From Adiantum capillus-veneris (lineage: Eukaryota; Streptophyta; Polypodiopsida; Polypodiales; Pteridaceae): a stretch of 64,000 nucleotides of DNA. Of the stretch, positions 27,801 through 41,097 are shown in pieces. The stretch spans positions 26,084,396 to 26,148,395 of the forward strand of contig CM043960.1 of NCBI GenBank assembly GCA_014529385.2, written 5' to 3'. The number at the start of each line of letters is the position of its first letter. Within the stretch, counting starts at the first letter, position 1. Position numbers and translations under genes: made by a program. Below the pieces are notes generated by a model that worked only from the letters and a program-made list of their open reading frames with translations, did not search any database and was not told the origin of the DNA.

Positions 27801-30800
27801 TTAATGAGGCCTTCATACTTTTGCCATTTCCATCTATGGCACTGAATTCATATGTACATTTGATGTACTAGCTCTATCATTACCCCTCCTTTGCACACGT
27901 TGGGTTGGGGCATAAGTAGGCTGTAACCCAAAGGCTTCAAGGTAAAGCTGCAATACATTTGGTGACTCTGACAGTTCATGCTCTTCCATCCACTTTGCAT
28001 CCATAGGTGGATAGTTCTTGAACTTCACCAAATAGCGTCTTGCAACTTGTCCTTTAACTTTTCTGTCCTTATGTGCCAAAACTTGCTCAGGTACCAGGAT
28101 CTCATCAAGTTCCTCAACTTCTGGCTGATCCTCAACTGGCATATCTTCTGGCACATCACCCACGAAGGGTCTTAGAAGACTCACGTGAAACGCATTATGA
28201 ATCTTCCATGCATCAGGCAATTTCAGCCTGTAAGCCACATCGTTGATCTTGTCAAGCACTTGAAAAGGCCCATAGTAACGCATGCTGAGCTTAGGAAACA
28301 GCCGTTCCTTGCCCTTCATCTTCTTTAACCTTGCCTTTTCGAACTTTAAGAGAACCCAATCACCAAGTGATAGTAACAATTCACGACGGTGACGATCAGC
28401 AGCCTTTTTCTGTTTTGCCTGAGTTTTCTCCAAGGCAACTTTAATCTTCTTATACATCTCATCCATGTTCTCAACATATCGATCTGCCTCAAAGATCTTG
28501 TCCTTTGTGTGCAAAATGGGAGGAACCTTTTTGCCGCCTTCAACAATTTCAAAAGGTGCTTTGCCAGTAGACGAATGCACCGTATTATTGTACGCATACT
28601 CAAGCATAGGCAAATACTGTTCCCACTTGCCCTTATTATCTGACACATAGCATTTCAGCAGATCTAAGACAGTAGAATTGGCCTCTTCTGACTGTCCATC
28701 AGTTTGTGGATGAAACGAAGACGAGAACTTGAGCGTAGTACCCATGTTCTCAAACAATCCTCTCCAGAACAAACTGGTCATGCGAGGATCACGATCACTG
28801 ATAATCGATTGTGGCATACCATGGTACTTAAACACATTGTACATGAACAAGCGTGCCATCTGATCAGATTTTATCTTCTTCCTGACAGGGATAAAATGGG
28901 CCTGCTTGCTGAACCTGCAGATAATGGTCCATATACCATCATTCCCTGTTGGCGTCCTTGGAAGATCAAAGATAAAGTCCATAGCAATGCTTTCCCATGG
29001 CTTATCCGGAATCGGCAGTGGTTGTAACAACCCTGGTGCCTTTTGCCTGTCAAACTTGACCTTTTGGCAAACTATGCATGCTCGCACAAAGGCATCCACA
29101 TCTCTCCTCAAGGTAGGCCAATAGAAGAACGTCTCTACCGCTTTAACTGTTGCATCAATGCCACGATGCCCTGCATACGGTGGGACATGACTCTCTTCCA
29201 TGACCTTATGTCGCAGTGGCCTAGTGACACAAAGTCTGCCATGCATCATCATAAAACCGTCTCTGAGGAGGTAGTGCTCGTGATGTTGCCCCTCTTGTAA
29301 CTGTTCAAAGATCCTTGCAAAATCTTCATCAGCAGTATACTGTTCCTTCATGTCATCTAACTCATGATGATAAGGAATTGACACAGCTGAAATTTGTGGC
29401 TTTCTTGATAACGCATCAGCCACAACATTCTTCTTGCCTTCCACATGCATAATCTGGAAGTGGAACATGGAAAGAATGTTTGCCCATCGCATATGCTTTT
29501 CGGATAACTTTGACTGTGTCAAGAAGTATCGCAAGGTCTGATGATCTGTTTGGACAACAAAATCAGCACCTAAGAGGTAGTGCTTCCAGCTAGAAAGCGC
29601 ATGAATAACGGCCAAGAGTTCTTTCTCATAGACTTGCATAGTCCTCTCTGGCCCTTGCAAAATTCGGCTTTCATATGCTACTACCCGTCCATCTTGCATT
29701 AGCACTGCTCCGATGCTACTGCCACACGCGTCACATTGGACCACAAATGACTTCTTGAGATCTGGCAAAACAATAACTGGATCTGAAGTCAACTTTTCCT
29801 TTAAGAGACTAAAAGCTGAAATCTCTTTTTGGGTCCATCTGAAAGTGACCTCTTTCTTTTGCAATGCGTGAAGAGGCGATGCTATCTCTGCAAAATTTCT
29901 GATAAACCTTCTATAGTAGGAACACAATCCCAAGAAGCTTCTGACATCGTGCACAGTCTTCAAGCCTGGCCATGTCTTGATAGCTTCGACCTTTGCGGGA
30001 TCCATTCTAACACCATCCTTTGAGACTATGTGGCCCAGAAAGTGGATCTCTTCCAGGAAGAATTCACTTTTCTTAGGATTGACAAGTAACCTGTGACTGC
30101 GCAGCTCTTCGAACACAATGGTCAAGTGACGCCTATGCTCCTCTTCATTCTTCGAATACACAATCATGTCATCGAAGAATGTTCCAACAAACTGTTGATG
30201 CGAGCGGAAAATCCGGTCCATCATTCTGTTGAACGTGGCTGGAGCATTTGTTAGCCCAAACGGCATCACTAGAAACTCATAAAGATCAAATGTCGTTCTA
30301 AACGCAGTCTTGTGCACATCCTCTGGGCTTATACGAATCTGATGGTACCCACTCTTCAGGTCTATCCTGCTGAAAATTGCAGCACCCTCTAAACGATCGA
30401 GAATATCATCAATGCGAGGAATAGGAAACCTATTCTTGATGGTATTCTTATTCAACGCACGGTAATCAATACACATGCGCCATGAGCCGTCCTTCTTCTG
30501 CACTAGGAGCACTGGGGAGCAAAAGGGTGAAGAACTAGGCTGAATCAGCCCCTTCTCTAATAACTCCTCAACCTGGCCCATAATCTCTTTCTGCTGTGCC
30601 GCACTAACCCTGTAGGGAGGTCTATTTGGTGGGCTACACCCTGGCACCAAATCTATCCGATGGTCCTCAGGTCTCTCTGGCGGTAATTGCGACGGTAATG
30701 AATCAGAAAAACAGTCACTAAACTTTTGCAAAAATGCTGACCTTTCTTTATCTAACACAGATAAATTTGACTGATCCCTATCTGAGACATCACGTGCAAA

Positions 30801-33800
30801 AATCAAGTACACAGAAAGATGATTCTTTATTACAGAAGTGATAGCAGAAGCAGATACAATAGGGACTGACTCTCCTTTAAGCTTTACATCCAAGATGTGA
30901 GTTTTGCCCCTATGTTGTACAGTGATCTTTTTGTTGTAGGCATCCAAGACTCCATGCACTCGGAACATCCACGGGATCCCCAACAAGGCGTCACAACCTT
31001 CCAGCGGCATGATGTAAAACTCTTCAGTGTCCACATACGACTGAATATGCAGACGCAGTTTTCCAATGATGGGAGTAACACACTCTGAGTGGCCAGGACA
31101 TGCCAACCCTGCCTCTGCTGTGTACCCCATCTCTTCAGCTTTGATGCCGAGCTTCATAGCTAACTCTGGTGAGATAAAGTTGGCTTTGGCACCTGGATCA
31201 AAGAAGATGAGTGCCGTTTGATCCCTAACTTTACCCCATGCCCTGCATAACTCACTGGCATCTGTGCTGGGCCTGTCACCCACCATGTCTGGCACTAAAC
31301 CTGCCGTGGGTTTAGGCTTCTTGCCTTTCTGGTCTTCTTTATCCTCTGAGTCAGCTGGCCTTTTCCTTTGTGGACAATTGATAGAAAAGTGACCAGGCTG
31401 CTCGCATATAAAGCATTTGTTCTCAGCCATTAGGACCTTCTTTTCCTCGAGCGACTTGCGCACAAAAGCCTTCCTTTTCTGTTTCTTTGCCTGCGCTCCA
31501 GAAGTCCCAGCTGAATCCTTGTCTTTGGTGGCCTGTTCAGACCCCTGTGACGCATCAGGAGCCGTTTTCACAAAGGGCTTCTTCGCTGAATTTTTCTTTT
31601 GCTGCCCTCCTTTATCATTGCTCGGAAATCCACTGTCCTCTCCTTTCAACAGGGCAAGACCAGTGTTCGCAACTTCCATAAGCTGAGTAAGGGTAGCCAC
31701 TCTGTTCTTTGTACAGTAATCACGAAGCCCTTTAGGCAGCCCACAACAATACTTCTCTATCTGCTCTGTCAGTGGCACAAATCTGTAGGAGGTCACTGAG
31801 AGTAACGCTTTACAAAACCTCCTATTGTACTCCAGCAAGCTCTTGCACGAAGCTGAAGTAAGCTGGTGCCAATCTGTCAGGACATCGGCTTCAAATTCAT
31901 TTGATAGCCAAGCAGATGCAAACATTTGCTTGAAGTAAACCCAAGTGGCGGGTGCCTGTCCTTGCATTAACAATGTGGTCCACCATGTAAGCGCATTGTC
32001 CTTTAAGAAAGTGGCAGCTTTCCGACCTTCGAGGCCTCTGTAAAATTCCCTCCCGCATAAGCTGTATCAAACTGCTGGAGGAAAGTGAGTGCCTTTGTCT
32101 TATCCTCGAAACCACTGAAGGTACTGAACTTTACTGCTGCACCACCTTCTTTGTAAGCCTTCGGCTTCTCTAGTGCCCCCAAGTTGTCATACGGGATGGT
32201 CTGCAACATGGGCACTGTACTAGGCATGATCGGCACGTGTTGGCCATTCACATTTTGCGTCAGAGGTGCGATATCTGGCTGCTGTCCAGAAAAACCAGCC
32301 ATGCCAAAATGACCCTGTGGCACCCCAAACTGGCCTTGGTTGCCGTGGAAACCTTGCTGCATGCCGATAGTACCATACATGGGGTTTGGCATGATGCCTT
32401 GCATACCCCCGAACACTGTTCCTGGCATGTACGGCTGACTTCCAGACGCATAACCAGCCATACTTTGGAACACTGATCCACCCCCGAAATACCCAGGATG
32501 TACCGTGGGTGGTGGAAAAACTGAGTGCATAGCCTGGTATCCAGCTCCCTGTCCATTCAAGACAGCATGCTGGCTCTGAAAGGTGGCGGGCTGAACTGGC
32601 ATAACCTGTGGAATAGGCGTTCTAGCCACCTGTTCAAGCACGGGAGGAACCTGCTTTGGAGCCCCCGACTCCGCAACATGCGAGTGTTCCCTTTCCTCCT
32701 GCGCCTCATGAAGTACCTGGGCTTGAGCTTCAACAAGCTCTGTACGCGGCGTAGGTTGCCTATTTTGATGTTGCACTGGTGGCGCTTGCAAGAATTCCAT
32801 AAACCTCGGATTTTGCACCAGCTGCGAAAAGACATTCACCGCGGCAACTAACTGAGTCTTAAACGCATCATCCTCAAGTTGCCCTGTCATAAAGCCCTGT
32901 ACTACTGGAGGGACATTCACGTTGACAGGAGGTACAGACTGACGTGGCCGTGAGCTCTCGCCAATCTCAAAAACCATAGGAATCTCCTGCCTGTCCTTTG
33001 GAGAGGAACCCTCTTCCATAATTCCCTTCCCCTTGTCGGTCATAGTGTAATCCCCGCGTTCTTGCAATGTGTGTCTTTACCCTGAACAATCCAGGCTCAC
33101 TCTTTGAGGAAAAAGTGATTGATATCCCGGCAATGGAACCATGAAACCGGCCCGTAGGGCGGTAGGCGTTGGCTTTCACCCGAAATTCTTTACTTTATGC
33201 ACACACACAGAGCACTATGCAAAGAGAACTTGCGACGGGAGTTAACACTTGAACACACACACGGCTCGGAAGCTAGAATGCTCCGAGCAGACGCCGACAA
33301 CCTGTAGGCCCCAAAATTGGCGCCCCTTTCGGTATTTCTTTATTCTTTAGGAGGGTAAATTACAAGGTAAGGTCCTGGGAATCCTTCACGTGTATCCACC
33401 TAGATACCATTTGATTTGGCCAAATTTCGGCAGCATAACAGCCCCAAAACTTGCGCGAAACCAATTCCCCTGCTGGAACTCGCTTGCACTGTCGTATACC
33501 CTCTGATTCCTGTCCAAAAACAGTAAATTCAGCACGCTGTATTTACTGGTTTTTGCCCTGTTTTCAGTCCCAAACAGTCCCCTAACTGTCCTTTGCCAGT
33601 GGGGCACGATTCCCAATGATCTTGGCGTCCATATGGCTGAAAAACAGTGAATTTACAGCGCATACACAGCGCTGATTTTGCACCTGTACGGTGAGGTTAT
33701 GACCCTCACCAGTGCCTGCTTTGGAGCAGCAGTTAGCTACCCCTGTTCCTGCTCAAGGAGGCTCTTGCCTCAGCACAAAAGCATGAACCCACACAACTGT

Positions 33801-36800
33801 ACATCAGTCAAATGAGTAGCCCTCTTGTGGGGCATCACATAACTGCACGTAGGGGAGAAAGAGAGCAGTATGTAGCGTGCGGGGCATCACTCCCGTCACC
33901 ATACTGTACATAGAGGGCAAGGTAAGCATTCCATAGCTTCTGTACCTGTTGCAATCCACCTGTGGCTGAAAATGGCGCCCCCTTTGATGATATGCAGCTC
34001 GTTTTTGCCTCCCAGAGTGGCAGAATCGCTCACAAGATGACACGTCGCCCAGTTTCCGAGTTTGGGCTTTCCCTGCTAAAAATATCTCAACTGGTGCGTC
34101 AGTTGACTTCGCGGCAGAGTTGTAAAGTGTTCCCCTAGTCATACCGAAGGTAATGACGCGAACACATTTCGTGGCCCAAAATAGCAGTTCCCTAAATTTT
34201 AGGAGATGCTTCCGTTGGGCTCCCACTGGTCTTCTGACCATCTATCCTCATTGGGACCGCATCCAAAAAATGCAATGTGGCCCAAGTGTCGGATACTTTT
34301 GGTTGGTAGTCCCACCTTGACTTTACGCCTTAATTGAGTTCACTTCCTAGTATCCACCAACTTGCTAAGTGCGACGGGGGGACCTATATGATCTTGCTCT
34401 GAGCCTAGACATCCTCTTACCATACGAATTCGAGTGCCGACCCCTTCCCGTCTGCGGGTGAATCTACCGTTCACATTGGCCATACAATGTCCGACCGTTT
34501 GCTACTTCAAAAAGAGGGTCTTAAACAAATAAAATAAACCCCATTGGAAAGAAACCAACAACCAAGGTTAGCAGTTGCCACATCTCTGTGACATGGTTAA
34601 TAACTGCCACGTCCTCGTGACAGTAGCACAAGGAATTTTAGGGGGATACATCACGTCGGAAGAGCAAAGCACTTATTCTAAGGAAGGTCGTTGTTTTCAT
34701 TGTCACATTAAGGGTCACGTAAAAAGAACATGTCCTAAGCTTGAATCGAATGAATCTTAAGAATCCACTGAACCCCCTTTCTCTCCTCTGTTAATGCAAT
34801 CAAGACAACACGAGTGTGGCCCAAGTTTCTCATGACCCTCCCATTGATGAGTCTCTCATTAAATGTTATGGTCATATGACGGGGTAGCGTTTTGTCATAT
34901 TGTTTGACCCAGGCAATATGCAAGATGTAATTAGTCCCTCTCTTGTTGAGAAAGCCCGCCTAGAGGTTAGTCCGAAATCTCCTCTCGAGGTTTCTGGCTT
35001 CGCTCCCGGTATGGATTCTCTCATCACGAAAGAGTGCCTTGATGTGTTGTTTACAGTTCAACAAGTTGTTTTCCATAGAAAATTTGTAGTCTCTCCTCTC
35101 TCAGGATGTGATATGATTTTGGGCATTCGATGGTTTCGTGAGCATAACCCTCTCATTGATTGGGCTGAAAATACGTTCAATTTCAATGCCAAAAGTGACT
35201 CTCCCATTGTCATTTGTGGAGAGCAAGTTGTTCATTCTCCATCTCTCATTTCTAATGTGCAGGCGAAGATTGAAAGGATTCACGAGCAGGAGACTCTCTC
35301 AGCCTCTTCGTCTCCAAAGCATGACACACAGGATTTGCATGATGGTAAGCTTGATGAATTACATGATAATGATACACATGATGATTTGAATGACAATAAC
35401 AAGCATGATGATTTGTATGATGATCAAGATGTGTTTTCTCACAAGCATGATGATTTGCATGATGATCACGATGTGTTTTCTCACAAGCATGATGATTTGC
35501 ATGATCACGATGTTATTCCTCACGAGCATGATGATTTGTATGATCAAGACGTGATTGTTCACAAGGATGATGGGGTAGTTGATGCTTTTTCTAGCAAAGC
35601 TAACCTCGTTGCAGATTCTATCGATCACGAGGATCGATCTTGGCTTTCGAGTCGAGGTCCACAAAACCCCACAAGAAGATTCGATAGATCCCGAAGAATC
35701 GACCTTGGCTCTCGAGCCTAGGTCCAAAGAATTCTTACAGGAAGTACTATGTGTTCGAATGATTCGTCAGCACGCATTATTCGAGTGTTTCATTCGTGAT
35801 CGTTTTCTGTATTTTAGTCAGCGTCTTTATGTGATCCCTTTTCCTAGGCATGACATATTGTACGTTGAGCACGTTTCACTTATAAATGAGCATGGATGTA
35901 TGCGGATTATTCATGAAAAGCTGAAAAGTATGCATTCAAGCAAGTCACATTCCACGTCTCTTCCTTGGCACGACACAATTGTAGAAAGAGCACATGAAAG
36001 TATGAGCACCAAGCACGGGTATTTCTGTTGTGAATTGCCACAGTGGATTGATTTAGATAAAAAATAAAAGATTCGATCTCATTGTTTGCATGTCTTGGAT
36101 GAACGGTTTGGCACTCCGTCTATTTGTTCATTCACATTGCATGCACAGTCTTTTGAGAAGACGAGATTTTTTCCAATCACTTTACATGGAATAGGTATAT
36201 TCATGTTTTTGTGTTGGAAGTGGTTTCAATAATTTTCAGCCTTGGAGATTCTTGAAGAAGATGGACCTACGTCCATAGACAAAGTTCAAGCATTGAAGGA
36301 GCCAGAGATGACTTTGTGTCACTTTCGGCGCGGCCAAAAGAAGCAAGCATTGTAGACCTTTATGAAGTTCAAGTATTGTACGACCCACACCTCAAAGTGG
36401 GCCGGCGAAGAGTCCTTCCCAGGATTTGAGACCTTGTTGGCGATCTCCCTCGACGCCATACACTTCGGTATCGATACCTCACTTTGAAAAGGAGGGGATG
36501 CCACGTGACACATCCAACCCTATGTGTCCGTGGACAAGCTACAACATGACCAGGGTTCAGTCAGTCAAGTCAGTCTAGAATAGGAAGTGATCTGGCACTT
36601 TTGTGAGTCTGTTCGCAGACTATGCATGACCAGTCACGTAGAATAGATGCATATCCTCCGGTTGCACACAGCATGATCATAAGCATTCCCATCAGAATCC
36701 ATCAGGAAATTTTTCAGTGCATTAAAACCTATTTTCCTTATTTTTGACATTTTTAACTTATTTATTAAGCGACTTTTGTTGGGAACTAGGTAGGGCAATT

Positions 36801-39800
36801 TTGCTAAGATAATATATAAGCAAACCAGAGCTAGCACTTTCTGGCAGAAGAGGCAACAGGAGCATTGCTCAACAGGCTGACTCTCAAGCAAGACAAGAAG
36901 CACCTGATCAGCGTTTTACCAAAGCTAGGCCAACGTTTTTGGAGCTCCTGCAATCTGCGTTTCCAGCCAGCCTCATCAGTGTTTTCCCAGCCTGCAAGAA
37001 GCGATTCTGCACCAGCATTTCAGCCAGCACCATGGCGATTTCAGCACCAGCTTCCTAGCGTTTTTCAGGCAGCATAACAGTGTTTTACTCAGCCATTGAT
37101 ACAGCGTTTTTGCAGCCCCTAAACCAGCGTATTCAGCTTCAATAAGCCAGTGTTTCCAGTCAAGACTTGAAGCAGACTTTCAGCCATCCACTTCAGCGTC
37201 TTCATAAGCCTAAGTAGCATTTTTGATCCAGCAATCAACACTTAGAAGAGCAGCAAGGACAACGTTTTTTGCAATAGCAGATCAGCCCGTCACTTCGACA
37301 ATTGCAGATTCGCAGCACTCAGTTTTCAGCCCTCGTCGTCCACATCGTCGACATAGACATAGCAAGCATTTAGACTCATTGCATAAGCCATTGTACCAGA
37401 TTGTGCAATCAATAGTAGACTACTCTCGCCATCGAAAGTGGGGCCCTTGGAGGAGGGTTTGAAAACTTCTCGGTGTTGTATTCTCTTCTCTCTTTATCTC
37501 TCAGTCTCATGCACCTTCACGCACAATGTCCATTCACTATGTTTGTGTCCCTTGCACTTTCTCACTAAAGGAACGGAAGGCTCTCCCTTCCCTAAAAGGA
37601 ACCTTGAGCACAATTCGGAGCACTCATCTTGAGCAAAGTTCAACATTCACTTCCGCTGCACCTTACATTCTGGGCTTGTGCTCATATTATCGATGGTTCA
37701 TTTGAAAATTTTCAAAATTAGCTTCTCCTTTGCATGTATTGACTTAGAAAGGGGTTCCTTTTACATGGTGCCTGATAGAGATTGCAGCCTTTTAGACTCT
37801 CAAGGAAAAGTTGACTATGGGACTAGTATTGGCCTTGCCAGACTTGTAAAAGCCATTTAAGGTTTATGCGATGCTTGTGGTTGCAGTCTGGGAGTAGTTT
37901 TGATGTAAGAAGGCCATGTCATTGCTTACGAGAGCAGGATGTTTTCACGTCTTGAAATGGTTGCACAGATTTACTAGAAAGAGCTCTTGGCAGTTACCCA
38001 TGCTCTTACACAGTGGTGACACTTTCTACTCGGAGCTGATTTTACCGTCTTTACAGACCATCAGAGTTTATGTTACTTCTTGTCACAAATAAGAATTAGT
38101 GGCAGATGCGTTGTCTAGAAAGCCCTTGGTCCTGGCTATTTTTACGATATATCATCGAAGCTTCTAGGATATGGTAGATTAGTACGCCACAGATCTTGAT
38201 TTTTGCAGATATCTTCATCGGATACAGAGTGGAGAGACAATTGCAGGCTATTCCATATGGGACCGGCTATTTGATGCGGAAACGATGTTGTGTTACACAG
38301 CCTTTGAGGGAAAAGATTCTGATTGAGTGCCATTGTATACCTTTTTCGGACCACCGCGGCATAGATACCACCTTGAAGGCTGTTGAGCTTCACTTTTACT
38401 GGCCGAGGCTCAAAAAGGATGTGGACGAGTTTGTTCGTAGTTGTTTAGTACGCCAAAAGGTATTCCGGTAAGAAGACGATTAAATCTGATTATTTGGTGA
38501 GACTATTTGTTTCACACATTTTCGATTACATGGCATGCCTGAGTCCATAGTCTCGTACAGAGACCCCCGATTTACTAGTTTGTTTTGGAGGGCAATCTTG
38601 GAGAACATTGGCACGCGGTTGCAGCTCTCGTCCTTGTTCCACTCACAGATAGATGGGCAATTTGAGATTAGCCAGTTTAGTGGTTTTGGATTTATTGACG
38701 TCTTACATTTTGATCAGAAGACTCAATGGGAAAATTACTTGCCCTTGGTGGAGTTTTACTACAACAACACAGTTCATTCATCGACGGGGAAGACGCCATT
38801 TGATATAATTAAGGGTGCTAAGAAGGTTCCCCCATTTCTAAGCACCAAAGACAAGATTTTTGAAGCGGATCAGTATACAAGAGATTTGGATACTGCTTTT
38901 GCCAAGGTTCGCGAGGCTCTTGAGAAGTCTCAAGCATGGCATAAGAAGGCAACTGATAGACATCGACGTTACTTGCAGTTGAAGGAAGATAATTGGGTGC
39001 TCTTACGATTTGAGAAGGCATGCCTAAGGAAACGAAAGGGAAAGGAGCAGCTTTTTCAAATGCTAAGTATGCGATATTATGGCCCTTCCAGATTCAAGAA
39101 AAGATAAATGATGTATCCTTCAGACTGAAGTTGCCTGATACTTGGAAGATTTACAATGCTTTTCATGTGAGTCTTTTGAAACCTTTCAATGGAGAGGTGC
39201 CAGTCCGAGACGGAAGAGCAATGTGAAGTGAAAGAGAGCGAGGAGATATTCGTTCCTGAACAGATACTGGCTCACAAGAAAAGGAAAGTGAGGTAAAGTG
39301 ATACAGTGGTTCTTAGTGAAATTCAAGAACTATCCGGCATTGGTTAGTTCTTGAATTTCAAGAACTATCCGGCATTGGATGCAAAGTGGATGGAGGAGGA
39401 GGACCTAGCAGATACTCCTCAGATATTGGAACTTTACCTCGAGGCTTTTGGTCTAGCTTTGACTATTCCGAGATCTCCCGTGGATTAGCAGGGTTGAATC
39501 TGGTGTAGATAGGACTGCACAAGAGGGGAGTCACTCTGCTCCTTTGTCACAGGTTATCCCGATGGAATAAAGTCATTGATTTTCCTTTGGATTTCAGGGA
39601 TACTGATGGGCTTACAATATTCTGTTGGACGACTTTATGAAAGAAGTACTTCGACATGAGAATTCCCAAAATGACTCTGATTTACCTGTGCTCTCTCATG
39701 CGAGTCGTGTCTGAGTGCATGTTTGAAAGACAAAATGATTGCAACATTTCGGTCTTGAGATTCATATGAGATGGACATGATAGCAATAAGAAGTAGTCAA

Positions 39801-40611
39801 TCCGACATCAGTGAGATCTGGGGATAGATCTAGATGTGATTGCTAAACACACTGGCGAGAGATCATGGTCCGATATCTCGATGGACTTTATGTGGTTTGA
39901 TTTGAATGTTCAATGACTGTCGTCTTTGTGCAAGTGCTCGATATGTGTCGTCTAGTGTGTTGGTATTTAAGAGTCAGTGTCTACTGAACTGGCTTGTGTT
40001 TGATTTTACAGGCGTAATCGAGGGTGATGACAATTCTTTCAAGAGGGGGGTATGTCACAAAGTGTTGACGTGGCATTTCCACCCGGACAATCCCTGGCAA
40101 ATAAAATGATTTTATAAGTTGTTTCTAACTTAAAGGGTCCCCATTCAATGGGGCCCAGGGACACAAAGAATTAAAGAACTTGAAGCTCAAAATTGTACCA
40201 ACTTATGGTACCGCGGTCGAGGGGCCTAAAACCCTCAAGACCAAAACCTTGCACTCTGAAAGAGGTTCCGTAAATGTCATTGACATGCTGACGTGCAAGT
40301 TGTATGGAAATCCCGCATTTTGCGCTAGCCGTGCCACATGGCAGGTTGTACGGATTTCCGCAATTCACGTTGACAGCTTTTGAGAGTAGATGCTTTTGGG
40401 TTTAGTGCTTTTGAACTGAATGCTTTTTGGGCATCCCTTGTACTCTTTATAAGAGCCCTTGGGGTCTCACTTTGCAGAGCATCTGGACGCAGAGTCTGAG
40501 AGCAAAGGTCTCTCGGGAGTTGTACTTTGCAATGATTAATGATAAAGAAATACCGAAAGGGGCACCAAACTTTGGGACCAATACCTCTGGGCACGGAACT
40601 CCGCCGGGCCG

Positions 40612-40657
<46 letters not shown>

Positions 40658-41024
40658 GTTCATTGATTTTGAAGTTTCTGTGCGCGTGTTGCTATTGATG
40701 TCTCGCTTGGAGTGTCCAAGCTTGTTACATCTGTCATCCATAAATTTGACAACAAGACAAAGTCTCGCAAGTGTAGACATAGACAAAAGGTTCTTTTTTA
40801 ATCCTTGATACATAAAGTGCATCAACAAGTGTGAAAGAACCGCCATTCGCAGCAGTTAGCATAATCTTTCCAACTCCCTTGACCGGATAAGAGGCATATT
40901 GGGCGGCACGTAGGTGCAACAGCAGCAACGCAACATCAGGGTAGCGTGTAGGTGCAGTAGGAGCTATGCAGAAGCGCACTAGAAAGTCTTCATGGAGCTA
41001 TGAAAGACAAGTGCCATAAAGTGC

Positions 41025-41097
<73 letters not shown>

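Larger units (their letters stand above)
26178..34627 (-). mobile_element. Element A: near-intact chromodomain Ty3/gypsy retrotransposon, TSD GTAGC
   Basis: Two LTRs of exactly 1481 bp (26183-27663 and 33142-34622) flank gag-pol on the minus strand. GTAGC is duplicated at 26178-26182 and 34623-34627. I count 7 differences between the LTRs (about 0.5%), so this is the youngest dated insertion here. Order is LTR, primer site, gag, zinc knuckle, protease, RT, RNase H, integrase, chromodomain, purine tract, LTR, the chromovirus plan. It lies within gag of G1. The only coding defect seen is one frameshift in gag near 32025. Confidence 0.97.
23656..37667 (+). mobile_element. Element G1: gag-protease-only LTR retrotransposon split by element A
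   Basis: A 5'-truncated LTR (about 23660-24489) is followed after one base by primer site TGGTATCAGAGG (24491-24502). Gag (24966-26177), a zinc knuckle and protease (34628-35721) and a 3' LTR (36499-37667) preceded by purine tract GAAAAGGAGGGGA complete it. Element A (26183-34622) is inserted in gag. No reverse transcriptase or integrase exists on either side, so G1 is non-autonomous. Its interior without A is about 3.6 kb. The 5' LTR has lost about 350 bp where it meets element F, so no TSD can be read. Confidence 0.85.

Noticed and set aside
28704-29300. Plus-strand open frames across the element A pol gene
   Set aside because: They are antisense shadows of the 1379-residue pol frame.
35359-35727. 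Minus-strand protein rich in Ile/Met/Val
   Set aside because: It is the reverse reading of the His/Asp repeat. The plus frame continues the protease and is the likelier coding strand.
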